Shown: piece by piece, positions 7,801 to 16,699 of the stretch | Numbering within the stretch: position 1 is the first letter of the stretch | Layout of the letters: every line of letters begins with the position of its first letter | NCBI RefSeq assembly: GCF_000003815.2 | Contig: NW_023365863.1 | Coordinates: 1-23,819 of the forward strand | Direction: 5' to 3' | DNA length: 23,819 nt | Source of the DNA: Branchiostoma floridae | Taxonomy: Eukaryota > Chordata > Leptocardii > Amphioxiformes > Branchiostomatidae | Made by a program: the position numbers and the translations under genes | Notes under the pieces: model-generated | What the model was told of the DNA's origin: nothing | The model's input: the letters and a program-made list of their open reading frames with translations, nothing else | The model's database searches: none

Positions 7801-9423
7801 TGTGGATGACTCTGTCAGGGCCGTTCTGACCACTCTCTGTCAGCTGTACGCCCTCCATGGGATCTGTGAACATGCTGGAGACTTCCTTCAGGTGTGTGAT
7901 GATGATATATTTGATAAAAACACTGTTTTTGGCTATGTACTAGATACAAACTGCAGCTGGCAGTCCAAATCAGGATTACACTAGGGAGACGAGACACCAG
8001 TGGCCACTTTCTCAGACTGTCTCTCTGTCTGTCTCTCCCCCTCTTTCTCTCTCCCTCTCCCTCCCTCTCTCTGTGGCCTGTCTCCATCCTTCTTTTTATT
8101 TAAATACCTAAAATGTGAAATAAGGATGCAAATATGCTAATGTTGGGATGTAAATATCATTATGTCATACCTGTGATGCAAAAACATTCGATACGGGTGT
8201 TCCGGACTGTGTGATAACTTGTATCACACAGGCTTCCTTTGAGTAAATCGAACTATTTCAAACGGGCCAAATACGGCACGGTTAAAAATTCGATTACCGG
8301 ATTCGGACGTTAGAATTGCTCTTTTGTTCGAGGACACAACGTTTTCTCAACTTCTGGTGCATTTCGCATCAAAATATGTGTTTTCTCAGGTGGGTATGAC
8401 ATAAATAAAATACAACACAGTGTATTCCGCATCACCCTCAGTTGCAGCCCTCCCGTGGTGGGGCTGGCACCTCGGGTGATACGGAATACACTGTGTTGCA
8501 TTCTATATATATCATACAGAGCAAGTTTCAATGCCCTGATATTGCTTTGGGCTCCTTAAGGTCTTAATTCATTCATGTCATTCATCAACACTGATGAACA
8601 TGCTATGTATTTGATGTGTTTATCTCCCATTCCATATTCCCTGTACATTTAGGATGGCCACCTGACAGGTCCAGATCTCCAATCGGCCCGTTCTGAGATG
8701 TGCTTGCTACTGTCCAAGGTCCGCTCCGATGCCGTGCCTCTGGTGGACGCCTTTGACTTCCCCGACCAGATACTGCAGTCCGTACTCGGCCGGTACGACG
8801 GCAGGGTGTATGAAAATCTTTACGAATGGGCAAAGAAGTCTCCTCTTAACAAGTCTGAGGTATGCGCACAGCTACGCATATACTGTGTACATTTCTTCAA
8901 AGCAGGAAATATCCACTTTTGAAATGGAAATCACTTGACAGAAATGAACCATTTCCCCATTTTGATTCGATCATACAGATAATTTATTTTCATCAATTTT
9001 CGTATGTTTCCAAAAACAAAAATTAATGAAAGTTTTCAAACATACTTCGTACGAAGCCAATGAGCAAATGTCTGCTTTAGATTGCAAAAACGATCTCATG
9101 GAATGGTATGTCATGGAATGTCTATGTTCCTTCCAAGAAAAAGGAAGAAGATGTGAAAGGACAAAAATGAAGAATCTATTGTTCGGTATGCCATATTCTG
9201 TGTGCTCAGACTTTTGTTCAACCTTTAATTTTAGTGAATGATTTTCATGATTGTTCAATTTTCCTTAGCTGTCCAATTCAGCTGCATGCCTCCAATATTT
9301 CACAAACGTTCACATTCAAACAGTCTATAACAGTTTTTTTTTTTTCGATCTGACTTCCAGGTACACGAGTCGTACTATAAGTACCTTCAGCCCTTCTTAC
9401 AGAAGAACAGGGCCAAGCTGTGA
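4725..9423 (+). CDS. ACOX1: Peroxisomal acyl-CoA oxidase (ACOX1-like), C-terminal half, seven exons
   Basis: The enzyme catalyses the first, FAD-dependent step of peroxisomal beta-oxidation, turning acyl-CoA into trans-2-enoyl-CoA and passing electrons to oxygen to give hydrogen peroxide. The join is 4725-4887, 5818-6008, 6254-6415, 6970-7078, 7745-7891, 8653-8859, 9361-9423. All introns are GT-AG and the phases agree, giving 346 residues, about half of a typical 660-residue ACOX1. Diagnostic stretches are [39 protein letters not shown] (catalytic glutamate), [35 protein letters not shown] and the C-terminal AKL, a PTS1 signal. ACOX1 is favoured over ACOX2 because [18 protein letters not shown] and [10 protein letters not shown] match it more closely. 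The FAD and acyl-CoA N-terminal domains must lie upstream of the window. Confidence 0.93.
4946..5149. mobile_element. 204-bp fold-back MITE in an ACOX intron
   Basis: The left arm starts TACCCCCCTCACATTAG and contains ACGAGTCTGCGAGCTCTAAA. The right arm ends CTAATGTGAGGGGTGTA and contains the complement. Pairing extends over about 66 bp with few mismatches, and a further CGAGGAGGTATGACCCTGA / TCAGAGTCATGCCTCCTCG pairing lies inside. Only about 25 unpaired bases remain in the centre. TA at each end would fit a TA target site, but this cannot be separated from the repeat itself. Confidence 0.85.
5150..5817. other. Remainder of ACOX intron a-b
   Basis: AT-rich intron sequence with a short (TAATAAGGATAAA) duplication near 5639-5680. 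I see no gene. The short minus-strand frame at 5404-5595 has no recognisable content. Confidence 0.5.
5818..6008 (+). CDS. ACOX1: ACOX exon b with the catalytic glutamate
   Basis: The acceptor CATGTATTCAG ends at 5817 and the donor GTGTGT starts at 6009 (exit phase 2). It encodes [19 protein letters not shown], then [19 protein letters not shown], and then [16 protein letters not shown]. The first E of GEGE, codon 5971-5973, aligns with the catalytic base Glu421 of rat/human ACOX1. The usual FEGEN context reads GEGET here, and the preceding LPNIYVNFTPSC-type segment reads [12 protein letters not shown] with the same length and no gap. Confidence 0.92.
6254..6415 (+). CDS. ACOX1: ACOX exon c
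   Basis: The acceptor CCTCTGTATTAG ends at 6253. The first G completes an AGG arginine codon left open by the previous exon, and the exon ends ...GCT GCT AG before GTATTG. It encodes [16 protein letters not shown], a weakly conserved linker, and [18 protein letters not shown], which matches the ACOX1 block around LTEAYKLRAAR. Confidence 0.9.
6970..7078 (+). CDS. ACOX1: ACOX exon d
   Basis: The acceptor TTCTACTGTTGTCAG ends at 6969. Its first A completes AGA (arginine) with the AG of the previous exon, giving the expected AAR-LVKVAA junction. The exon encodes [27 protein letters not shown] and LVSLVKCAE, and ends at GAG before GTAAGT. A continuous frame begins at an ATG at 6884, upstream of this acceptor, but only the part from 6970 aligns with acyl-CoA oxidase. 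Confidence 0.88.
7745..7891 (+). CDS. ACOX1: ACOX exon e
   Basis: The acceptor TTATTTCACACCCAG ends at 7744, and the exon is 49 whole codons. It encodes [34 protein letters not shown] and [15 protein letters not shown], matching the ACOX C-terminal helical domain (ACOX family, LYSLYGISQNAGDFLQ in mammals). The donor is GTGTGT at 7892. Confidence 0.92.
8017..8072. repeat. Polypyrimidine TCTC/CCTC microsatellite in an intron
   Basis: This is an impure run of TCTC, TGTC and CCTC words on the + strand inside the intron between 7892 and 8652. The purine-rich complement produces a spurious Arg/Glu-rich minus-strand frame. Confidence 0.8.
8160..8520 (+). repeat. Dispersed repeat, copy B, with a near-perfect palindrome
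   Basis: It begins ATTATGTCATACCTGTGATG and shares ordered blocks with 4467-4700. TTATGTCATACC near the left end has its complement GGTATGACATAAA near 8394-8405. A second, strong palindrome follows: TACAACACAGTGTATTCCGC at 8411-8430 and onward pairs with 8471-8500 over 30 bp with about three mismatches. The short centre itself pairs as CAGCCC/GGGCTG. It lies in an acyl-CoA oxidase intron. Confidence 0.75.
8653..8859 (+). CDS. ACOX1: ACOX exon f
   Basis: The acceptor CTGTACATTTAG ends at 8652, and the exon is 69 whole codons ending GAG before GTATGC. It encodes [37 protein letters not shown], then [20 protein letters not shown] and [12 protein letters not shown]. The block from VRSDA to SPLNK is among the most conserved parts of ACOX1. 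Confidence 0.94.
9361..9423 (+). CDS. ACOX1: ACOX terminal exon with PTS1 signal AKL
   Basis: The acceptor follows a long T run (TTTTTTTTTTTTCGATCTGACTTCCAG, ending at 9360). The exon encodes [20 protein letters not shown] and stops at TGA 9421-9423. VHESY...KL matches the C-terminus of mammalian ACOX1, where the tripeptide is SKL. AKL is an accepted PTS1 variant, so the protein should be imported by PEX5. Confidence 0.93.
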   Translation, partial: VHESYYKYLQPFLQKNRAKL

Positions 9424-9663
9424 AGGAAATCTTAAGATTTCCTCCTGGAATTATAAGATTATGGAAAAGAATCCCTTCCAGGCTCAAGGAATTAGGATTA
9501 CAATTAATATATCTTGTTGGCTATTTCTTGCCCATGAGTCTTTAACTTGATAATATTTGATATTCTAAATGGATGATATTCTAATGAAATATTCAATTAT
9601 AAAATGTTGAGGTTTTTACCTGAGATCATACCTTCAAGCAAGTAAGCATACCTTCCAGTGGGT

Positions 9664-9669
9664 AATAAA
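9664..9669 (+). terminator. Candidate poly(A) signal of the ACOX gene
   Basis: AATAAA lies 241 bases after the acyl-CoA oxidase stop codon, the first canonical hexamer downstream. A 3' UTR of about 260 nt would result. The hexamer is observed; its use is inferred. Confidence 0.5.
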
Positions 9670-9828
9670 ATATCACTGATTTTATTGTCTTTGTTGGCAT
9701 AAGTATCATCATCTAGAGTACAAAGTATGATTTAGAGTTTAAGTTAGATAACACAGTACTATAATAATTGTATATGTCACTGCAGAGGTTGTGATTCAGG
9801 ACAATTGACAGATTGCAATCAGAGTCTC

Positions 9829-10095
9829 TCCTAGGACAGACTGTGATCGGAATCTGTATCTGTATCTATATAACCGGTATAACTGCCCTGAGGCATAACA
9901 CACCAGCTTCGCAGGCACGCGGCGCGGCAGCAGCTGGTTATATTACACTGAACGATCTGTCACACCTAACTTTTGCACCTCTATCTGCAAGCTTTCTTTA
10001 AAACTACCCAGAGAAGATGCCCCTTACTGTCTATCCTAGGACAATCAGCGATACTGTCTTTAAGTTTACAGATTGTACAATTAGCTCCTAGGACA
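9829..10095. repeat. Cluster of TCCTAGGACA words
   Basis: TCCTAGGACA, which contains the palindrome TCCTAGGA, occurs at 9829-9838, 10034-10043 and 10086-10095. CAGATTGCAATCAGAG just before the cluster and CTGATTGCACT just after it partly complement each other, so this may be a decayed fold-back element. A GC-rich patch (9910-9940, CAGGCACGCGGCGCGGCAG) sits in the middle. No gene is seen. Confidence 0.45.
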
Positions 10096-10205
10096 GACTC
10101 AAATTCTAAGGACAATCTCCAATTCTACTAGAAGAAATTCTGATTGCACTGTTTTAAAAAATATTCTGAATCTTAACTTGAAAGTTCATCTGTGTTGATA
10201 TATAT

Positions 10206-10348
10206 ATATTCTGGAAAAGTTAAACTGCAATTTCCAACACAAAAATTGGACTTACACTTGAACTTTTCGACTGAACACTCGGCTTCAGTCTTTGTCAAGG
10301 AATTGACAATCTCGTGTTGAAAATTGCAGTTTAATTTTTCAAGAATAT
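10206..10348. mobile_element. 143-bp inverted-repeat element
   Basis: The 35-bp arms at 10206-10240 and 10314-10348 pair at 32 of 35 positions; the shared core is TTAAACTGCAATTT. The 73-base centre shows nothing further. Confidence 0.8.
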
Positions 10349-10471
10349 AATGAATCATTGCCTAACTCTTGGCAGAGTTACACCTAGTTGCTACTTGTGT
10401 ATTTTTCCACACAAGCAAGTGTATTTGACATTTTGGGTAATATTGAATGAAAAATCCAATGTAGGGTGGTA

Positions 10472-11475
10472 TGGGTCACGATGGTAAAATTTGGCCCCAA
10501 AATTTCCAGACTTCTATGTGGGGATTTAGAACACGAATCATCTTCCATCGAACAGAACGCTGGCGTGATCGAACAGAACAGGCGTTCTATTTGGGGTCAT
10601 CCGAGGTCACCCGCAGGTTGTTACAGTAAACATGCAGAAAACACCCTCATTTTCCCGGGTGCCGTGCGTCAGAAGAAAAACAAACATTTTCACAAATATA
10701 AACCGAACTTATTTGGCAAGCTTGGTTTTGCTGCCGCTTAGTTTGGAACATGTGACATGTAACAAAGCTGCTGGCGTCATTATTGGTGACCTTGAATGTT
10801 ACAACACTTGTTTACGGCGGTATCAATTACTCTATGTCACTATCAGTGCGACTCGACATAGGACCAAACATGGTATTTAAATCGCTTGCAAAACGCGTGC
10901 AAATCAACTCTTTCAGGACTTATATTGTCGACAACTAATATCTCCAGCTTTGTGTCTTTGGGATTTTTGGAACATGGAGGCAATTTTGAATTACGAGTCT
11001 TTGAGTGTGAAAACTTGAAAAAATTACGATTTTTCGACCTTATATTGGCTATAAAAATAGTTTTAAGTAGAAGTTGAAAAATCCCTAAGACAGAAAGTTT
11101 GATCTTAATATCATTACCTATATGAAATAAAAGATTTGGATTTTCAGTCAAATTTAGGACCAATCTAAATATGGTATTTGCTTTTTTGGCACACCGAACA
11201 CCCATTCTAAATCAACCAACTATGCACATTTCAGAAGACATTGAGACAAAACTGTGTAGCACACGTACACGGTAAGATTTGACGTGTACACACTGCCAGT
11301 TTTCATTTAATATCGACGAGGCACGTGCGAGAGGTTGTTTTTCAAACTATCACGATATTTTAGAAGATGTTTCAGTCACCGTCAGCCCTCCGCGGGGACC
11401 GCGCGGGAGCCCCGGTAACCCGATACTCTGCGTTCGAATGGAAACTTTTCGGCCAAATTTGACCATCGTGGGTCA
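10472..11475. mobile_element. About 1.0 kb element with diverged terminal inverted repeats
   Basis: Bases 10472-10508 (TGGGTCACGATGGTAAAATT and onward) pair with 11439-11475, whose complement begins TGACCCACGATGGTCAAATT, at roughly 30 of 37 positions. The core ACGATGGT(A/C)AAATTTGGCC is nearly exact. Inside are GC-rich flanks and an AT-rich middle with two related words (GGACCAAACATGGTATTT at 10860 and GGACCAATCTAAATATGGTA near 11158). The longest internal frame, 120 codons on the minus strand at 10843-11205, resembles no family I know and I do not call it a gene. Confidence 0.5.
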
Positions 11476-11660
11476 TGACAAAATATGACTACACCAGGTC
11501 CTGCTATGCCAAAGCTTGCACACATCTATGTCATCTCATCGCTCCAGACCCTCGACTCTTCCGTTCATGAGCAATATTGCCACCTACTACTGTCTACATA
11601 AGTGATCATTGTTAGCTGATGTCAAACTTATTCCACTTGCAATCTGGATGTTTATGTAAA

Positions 11661-11845
11661 GTCTCTACTCCGGGTCGCTGGAAAACTGTAGAAATGGAAC
11701 AAATAGAGGAGTAAGCTGGCCAGAGGAGTATCGCAGGTCGCGAGCTGTTCCCCAGCCGGCTACACTCCTCTGACTGGCTTACTGATCTATGGCTCTATTT
11801 GTTCCGTAACTATGGTTTTCCAGTGACCTGAAGTCTGGTAGAGAC
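11661..11845. mobile_element. 185-bp fold-back element
   Basis: The left arm reads GTCTCTACTCCGGGTCGCTG, GAAAACTGTAG, GGAACAAATAGAG and GTAAGCTGGCCAGAGGAGTA. The right arm carries the complement with small gaps: TACACTCCTCTGACTGGCTTAC, CTCTATTTGTTCCGTAACTA, GGTTTTCCAGTGACCTG and GGTAGAGAC. Only a short centre with CGCAGGTCGCGAGCTG is left unpaired. Confidence 0.78.
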
Positions 11846-11960
11846 TAATGTTTCTCAGTGCAGAACTTCATGTTAAGTGCAATACATAATTTGTAAGGAG
11901 GGCACAATTTTAGCCCAACGCTGTAATGCAATGCCTTTTTAATATCAATAAACCATTTTG

Positions 11961-12080
11961 ATTGATTAATTGATTTGGAACTATTGGTTGGTTGATTGGT
12001 TGGTTGATCGGTTGATGGATGCATAGATGGATGGATGGATGGATGGATGGTTGGATGGATGGATGGATTTGATGGATTTG
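11961..12080. repeat. GATG/TTGG tetranucleotide microsatellite
   Basis: A run of TTGGTTGGTTGATTGG passes into (GATG)n at about 12024-12080 with a few interruptions. Translations in two minus-strand frames give His/Pro/Ser and Asn/Gln repeats, which are artefacts of the microsatellite. Confidence 0.92.
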
Positions 12081-12775
12081 GAACCAGATCTTTAATTTTG
12101 CTATTCTGCACATATGGTCCCTTTTAAACACTTACCGGTACTATACTGTTTAATTTTTTTGTTATAATGCAAATTGTAAGTCTGATTTTCTAACACAAAA
12201 TTCACCAACCACATATTCAATTAGACCAGACATGTTTTATTCAGCTTTTGATGGTTTACAAAATGTCTTGTATTCATGACAAATGTGATGTTTGAGACCA
12301 CATCACTAACAAGTTGTTTTATGATTACCACATACCAAGTTTGAAAGTTAACGTTTCACACACAACTGTTATAGCCCATGTGTAACAGTCTCTCGCTGCT
12401 AATATTAGTGACCATACACCTCTAACTTGAGAGAATCATTTCCTTTCCTGCAGTGACCAATTGGAGCTCAGGATTGGCTATCACTCTGAAATGAAGTCCA
12501 ATAGGAGCTCCGGATTCTGTGTCACCATGGAAACCAACAAACAGACATCAGTTTGCAAATAATTCTTAAGTTTAGAACATACAAAAGATGCATAATTCAA
12601 CCGGATTAGGACATTCTCAAAGAGGCGTTGGCCATCAAGCCTCTAGGGGCCTGACCAGTGGAAGGGCTTCTAGAAGTGTAGCCTGATTAAATCTCGCTTA
12701 TAGCAACCCGCCCAACCTTCGACAGGCCCCCTATGGGGAGGGGCAAATTACAGCCCTGGACAGCAGAGTTTGTTT

Positions 12776-12970
12776 TAGGCTTAGGTCACATTTCCAAACC
12801 AGGGTCCGGCTGGGCAGCTTTCGGGAGCGAAAAGAATGATATAAAAGACATCAAAATGTCAAAATAAGATTCATGGGCATAATATGTGTATATTTCTAGG
12901 TATACATTTTAATTTTTCCTTTCTTAAACAACCCGGCCGGGCCCCGGTTTGGAAATGTGACCTAAGCCTA
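12776..12970. mobile_element. 195-bp MITE with 39-bp terminal inverted repeats
   Basis: Bases 12776-12814 (TAGGCTTAGGTCACATTTCC, AAACCAGGGTCCGGCTGGG) pair with 12932-12970 at 36 of 39 positions. All three mismatches are transitions in the GC-rich inner end. The 117-base centre is AT-rich and unremarkable. The terminal TA on each side may belong to the target site. Confidence 0.88.
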
Positions 12971-15900
12971 ACACAGACTACTAGATGTGTGATTTGTTAT
13001 AGACGACAGCAAGTCACTGTGCGAATTGACCTCGTATTCTGACAGATACGTATAGAGATTTTTCATTATTTTTTTGCGGATACAGGGCGTATCCAGCATT
13101 GGACACCGTTAGTCAGGTCTGAACCCTATAGCAAATATTGATGTCCGATGGCGGATCCGCCTGTATCCGACAAAAATACTAATAAAATCCTTGCACGTAT
13201 CTACCAGGATACAACACCATTTCGTGCAGTGAGTGTTACATTGAATCTATTCTGTCATTTGTCAATTTTGAAGAAATTAACTTTTTACTTTTTGAATCTG
13301 CCTAGGATCAGTTGCTATCTGTTAAATGATATTCTGTTGTATATGACACACGTGTATTACCTTGAATATTGTAACCATTGAATGCAATATTCTCTCATCT
13401 TAGCCATGAATTAACTTCCTCTTCTTTACAAACTGTTCGTTGTTGTTTATTGCTGCAGAATCTTTAACATTCCCATCTGGTTTCTCGACATGTGGTCTTT
13501 TTTTTTATTTCTTTAGGCCATGTTGACTTAATCATATGGATGGCATCCGCGCGCGCATCAATTTTTGGCCATTTTCACAGAAAGATTTCAACCGTATTGT
13601 AAATCAGACAAGGAAGCTGATGAGTAAAATATATACCGGTACTGTATTGTAATCAGAAAATTGTAATAGTAATATGTCATAGAATGCCAAGGTCAATTCC
13701 ATGGTCAAAGAAAAAGATGTGAAAGAAGAAATATGTAGAAACCATTTTCGGCATATTTGACCACTTATATTTCATGCATGAAAGCAGTTTTTTTGCCAAG
13801 CGTTTTTTTGTACACTTCGATCTGTTTTGGGGTTCTGTGAGAATGTCATCCATATAATCAGACCAACAATTAGCCGTACACGGGCCCAATGGCTTATTTC
13901 CCAATAAGAGCCTGGTCACATACGTTGTACTGTATGCCATCGTGCCATCGGAAACTATGGAAAGTGGCGTACATGCGTCGTACAAACTTCAGATGCTACC
14001 GGAACGTCTGCCTTATGCTTCGTTCACAATGTCCATTGCTGCGATGCCCGTCGGGCGTGTAGCCCAGGCCGGGCTCCGAAGCCACAAATTGGGCTTGTAA
14101 TTGCCGGATACCGTAGGGTCACGACGGCTAGGTCGCAGTCCCGGGTTGATTTTAACGCGGGTTTGGTTTAAAGAAAAACAGCAAGTGGACTGCCAGGCGG
14201 ATTCAAGCATTGGATCCCTGTACACCATTGCATGCTGCTGGCTCTCTCACAGCCTTGAAAAATCTATAGGTACTTCATCAAAATCATACGACAACCTACG
14301 ACATATGTGACCGTGCCGTTGGGAGCAAGCAATGTATTCGACCAATCAGCGCATTTTCTGATGTCTTTATACTAACCTGTAGCTGTATCTTACACCAGGG
14401 TGATTTCTAAAAATTAGATGTTTGCATCATACTATTCCACAGCAGCATTAAGAGTTGAAGAATAAAAAGACGGCTGTACAGGAATGTTTTCCTTCGCCTT
14501 GGGAGAAGGCACCCGAAACTTGAAATGGAAATTGTCAACCTATTCTAGACTTGCCAAGTGCCATATAAAATGCATTCAGTCCAACATGCAATGGACTAAG
14601 GTCATTTAAGGTTTCTGTCTTGTGCATGCCTTTTGATCTGTCATAATTGGCCTTTCATAGAATTAACCATGTGTCGATCACCCAAAGATTTTGCCAAGCT
14701 CAACACCTGGTGACTTACATGTGTTTACGTGTACATTATTCAACTAGTATCAGCTACCTACAGCTATATATCATTAAATGATGAATTTTGCATGCTTTTC
14801 TACAGATACATAACTCAACACTCCGCATGTGATGCTCAATGACAGCACCAGAATAATCCTCAAATCCTAAAAAAAATTCCTTGACTGTTCTCACAGTACC
14901 TACTTTATATATATCGTAGCAACGTATACCACCGCTGATCTCGTTTTCGCGCAATCTCACGCGCATTCACGTTGTGCTCCCACGAGAACACATTTCAAAA
15001 TGGCGCTCGTAATATTGGTATTGAGACTGCTGACTACTTGGTCAATAAAACGAGTCCTATTGAAACTAGACTAATACCTAAACTAGATGGATAGTTCCTA
15101 ACCTACCTACCTAGTCCCTTGACCCAACAGCTGATATGTAAGGTCTCATTGATGTATTTCTCCTAAAAGAGATCCGAGCCAAAAATTAAACGGCTGCATG
15201 GACGCGTGTTTTTAGCGGTGAGAAATTCTCTTTTAGTCAGCGGAACTGATCTCAAAAGTTAGATTGTTGAAAGCTTGTTTGTAACTGAAGAAATTAGCAG
15301 GTAAAGTTTTGCAGCCGCGCGCTAGGTCGGAGGTATACAGTTCTGGATTGTGAGTGGTGCGGTTGTACACTAACAGCGAAAAAGTGTATTTTTTAGGGAT
15401 TGACTAATCGTAGTTTGTAATTGCTATAAAAAAGAACCTATGTCTAGTTGACGTTGGCAATTTTTCTCACGATATAGGGTAAATGTGCTCAACATAGAAT
15501 GAAAAATATGCTAAAATTTCACGTAGCTTCATTATGAACGCGCCCATGTAAAGCACGAATTATAACATAGAAGTCTATGGGAAGAAAAAACTCATCAATG
15601 AGACCATAACTGTCAAGCTTATAATAACCTTACTTTTTTCTGGTAAAAGAGCATAGATCTATTTCGCAGGCAGGCAGCTAAGCTACATTTGTAGGAAGAC
15701 TAGGAGTGTATAATACGTGTTGAAACTCTTTTTAAGATTGATAACAATCAATATGTAAAATAATCAGTATGCTTTTGTTTTTGTTATGTATTGATTTAGG
15801 GCATTCGAGAGGCTTTTATACTTTGTATGGGAAGAATAACATTTTTTGGGGTACAGTTTTTTTCTATTGGACTCCTAGAATGGGCAGTTGAATTAAGAAT

Positions 15901-16214
15901 TTCCTTTCTTTTTCAGAAAATGTGTATGCTTGGTAGTTTAAAGTGCTTTTTATAACATCAAAATACAACACTGTATGTCTTTCCAATAGCCTGTGTGATC
16001 ACAATGATTACGCAATTACTTCTCAAAAATAAGTGCCAATTTCAAAACTGGATGCCATGTTTTCTATCACGTGGTTATCAACTTATAACTTGGTGGAGGA
16101 AATGTCTAGCTGTGAATATGAATTTTGCGATGCTAAATAGCATTGTTATGGTTGATAACATAATACGTATATAAGCAGAAATTTTGTATTTTGGTGTTTT
16201 TCGCGATCATATTA
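12971..16214. other. Intergenic region, no gene recognised
   Basis: About 3.2 kb without a supportable exon or RNA gene. I see a 10-bp inverted repeat CGGATACAGG/CCTGTATCCG (13078-13087 and 13160-13169) with related GGATAC words nearby. There is also a GC-richer patch at about 14040-14170, and an AAAATGGCGCTCG start-like site at 15000 that opens only a 25-codon hydrophobic frame. The rest is AT-rich filler. The 102-codon minus frame at 13677-13985 and the 71-codon minus frame at 14013-14228 show no family signature. Confidence 0.45.
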
Positions 16215-16689
16215 CAGTCAAACCTGCCCAAGACGACCACCTGGGGACCGGGCAAAAGCGGTCGCTATGGTCAGGTGGTCGGTTAGAAGAATATCGACTC
16301 ACAACATGTTAGATACTAGTACATAGTTTAAATGGTTTCCGTTGTGTTCAATGGCAAGTAGCAAGCACACGCACGTGCATCCGCCGTCATCTTTTTTTCA
16401 ACATGACATCGTAATGTCAGTCAAAATATGACACAAACTGCCCGAATTCTGCACAAAATCGCGCTAGTTATCATTGAAAATCGATGACACCTAAATATTT
16501 GAAAATGACTCGGTCGTTATGTGCAAGGATTTGGTCCCAATTTGTGGCGGTCGCGTTGGCCGGGTGGTCGTTGTGAAGAGGTCACTTAATGCTTACGTCA
16601 ATTGGGGAAAATTTTCGGGACCGAGAAAAAGCGGTCGTAATGGTCAGGTGGTCGCTAAGAAGAGATGGTCACTTGAGCAGGTTGGACTG
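16215..16689. mobile_element. 475-bp CAGTC...GACTG inverted-repeat element
   Basis: The left end CAGTCAAACCTGCCCAAG is complementary to the right end CTTGAGCAGGTTGGACTG. The word pattern GGGACCG...AAAAGCGGTCG..ATGGTCAGGTGGTCG.TAAGAAG occurs in direct orientation at about 16243-16290 and again at 16617-16662. So one unit seems to have been split or tandemly joined around an unrelated middle (about 16290-16540). The element ends 10 bp from the stop codon of the minus-strand ferritin-like gene, and any 3' UTR of that gene must run into it. Confidence 0.75.
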
Positions 16690-16699
16690 CATAAGCACT

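Noticed and set aside
7815-8087. Arg/Glu/Gly-rich minus-strand frame
   Set aside because: It is the complement of an ACOX exon plus an intronic polypyrimidine tract.
11845-12131. His/Pro/Ser and Asn/Gln repeat proteins on the minus strand
   Set aside because: They are translations of the GATG/TTGG microsatellite.
12455-12518. Direct repeat CCAAT(T/A)GGAGCTC(A/C)GGATT
   Set aside because: Only two short copies with mismatches, and no further structure around them.
15000-15074. AAAATGGCGCTCG start site with a 25-codon hydrophobic frame
   Set aside because: Too short, with no donor site or second exon identified and no repeat of the pattern nearby.
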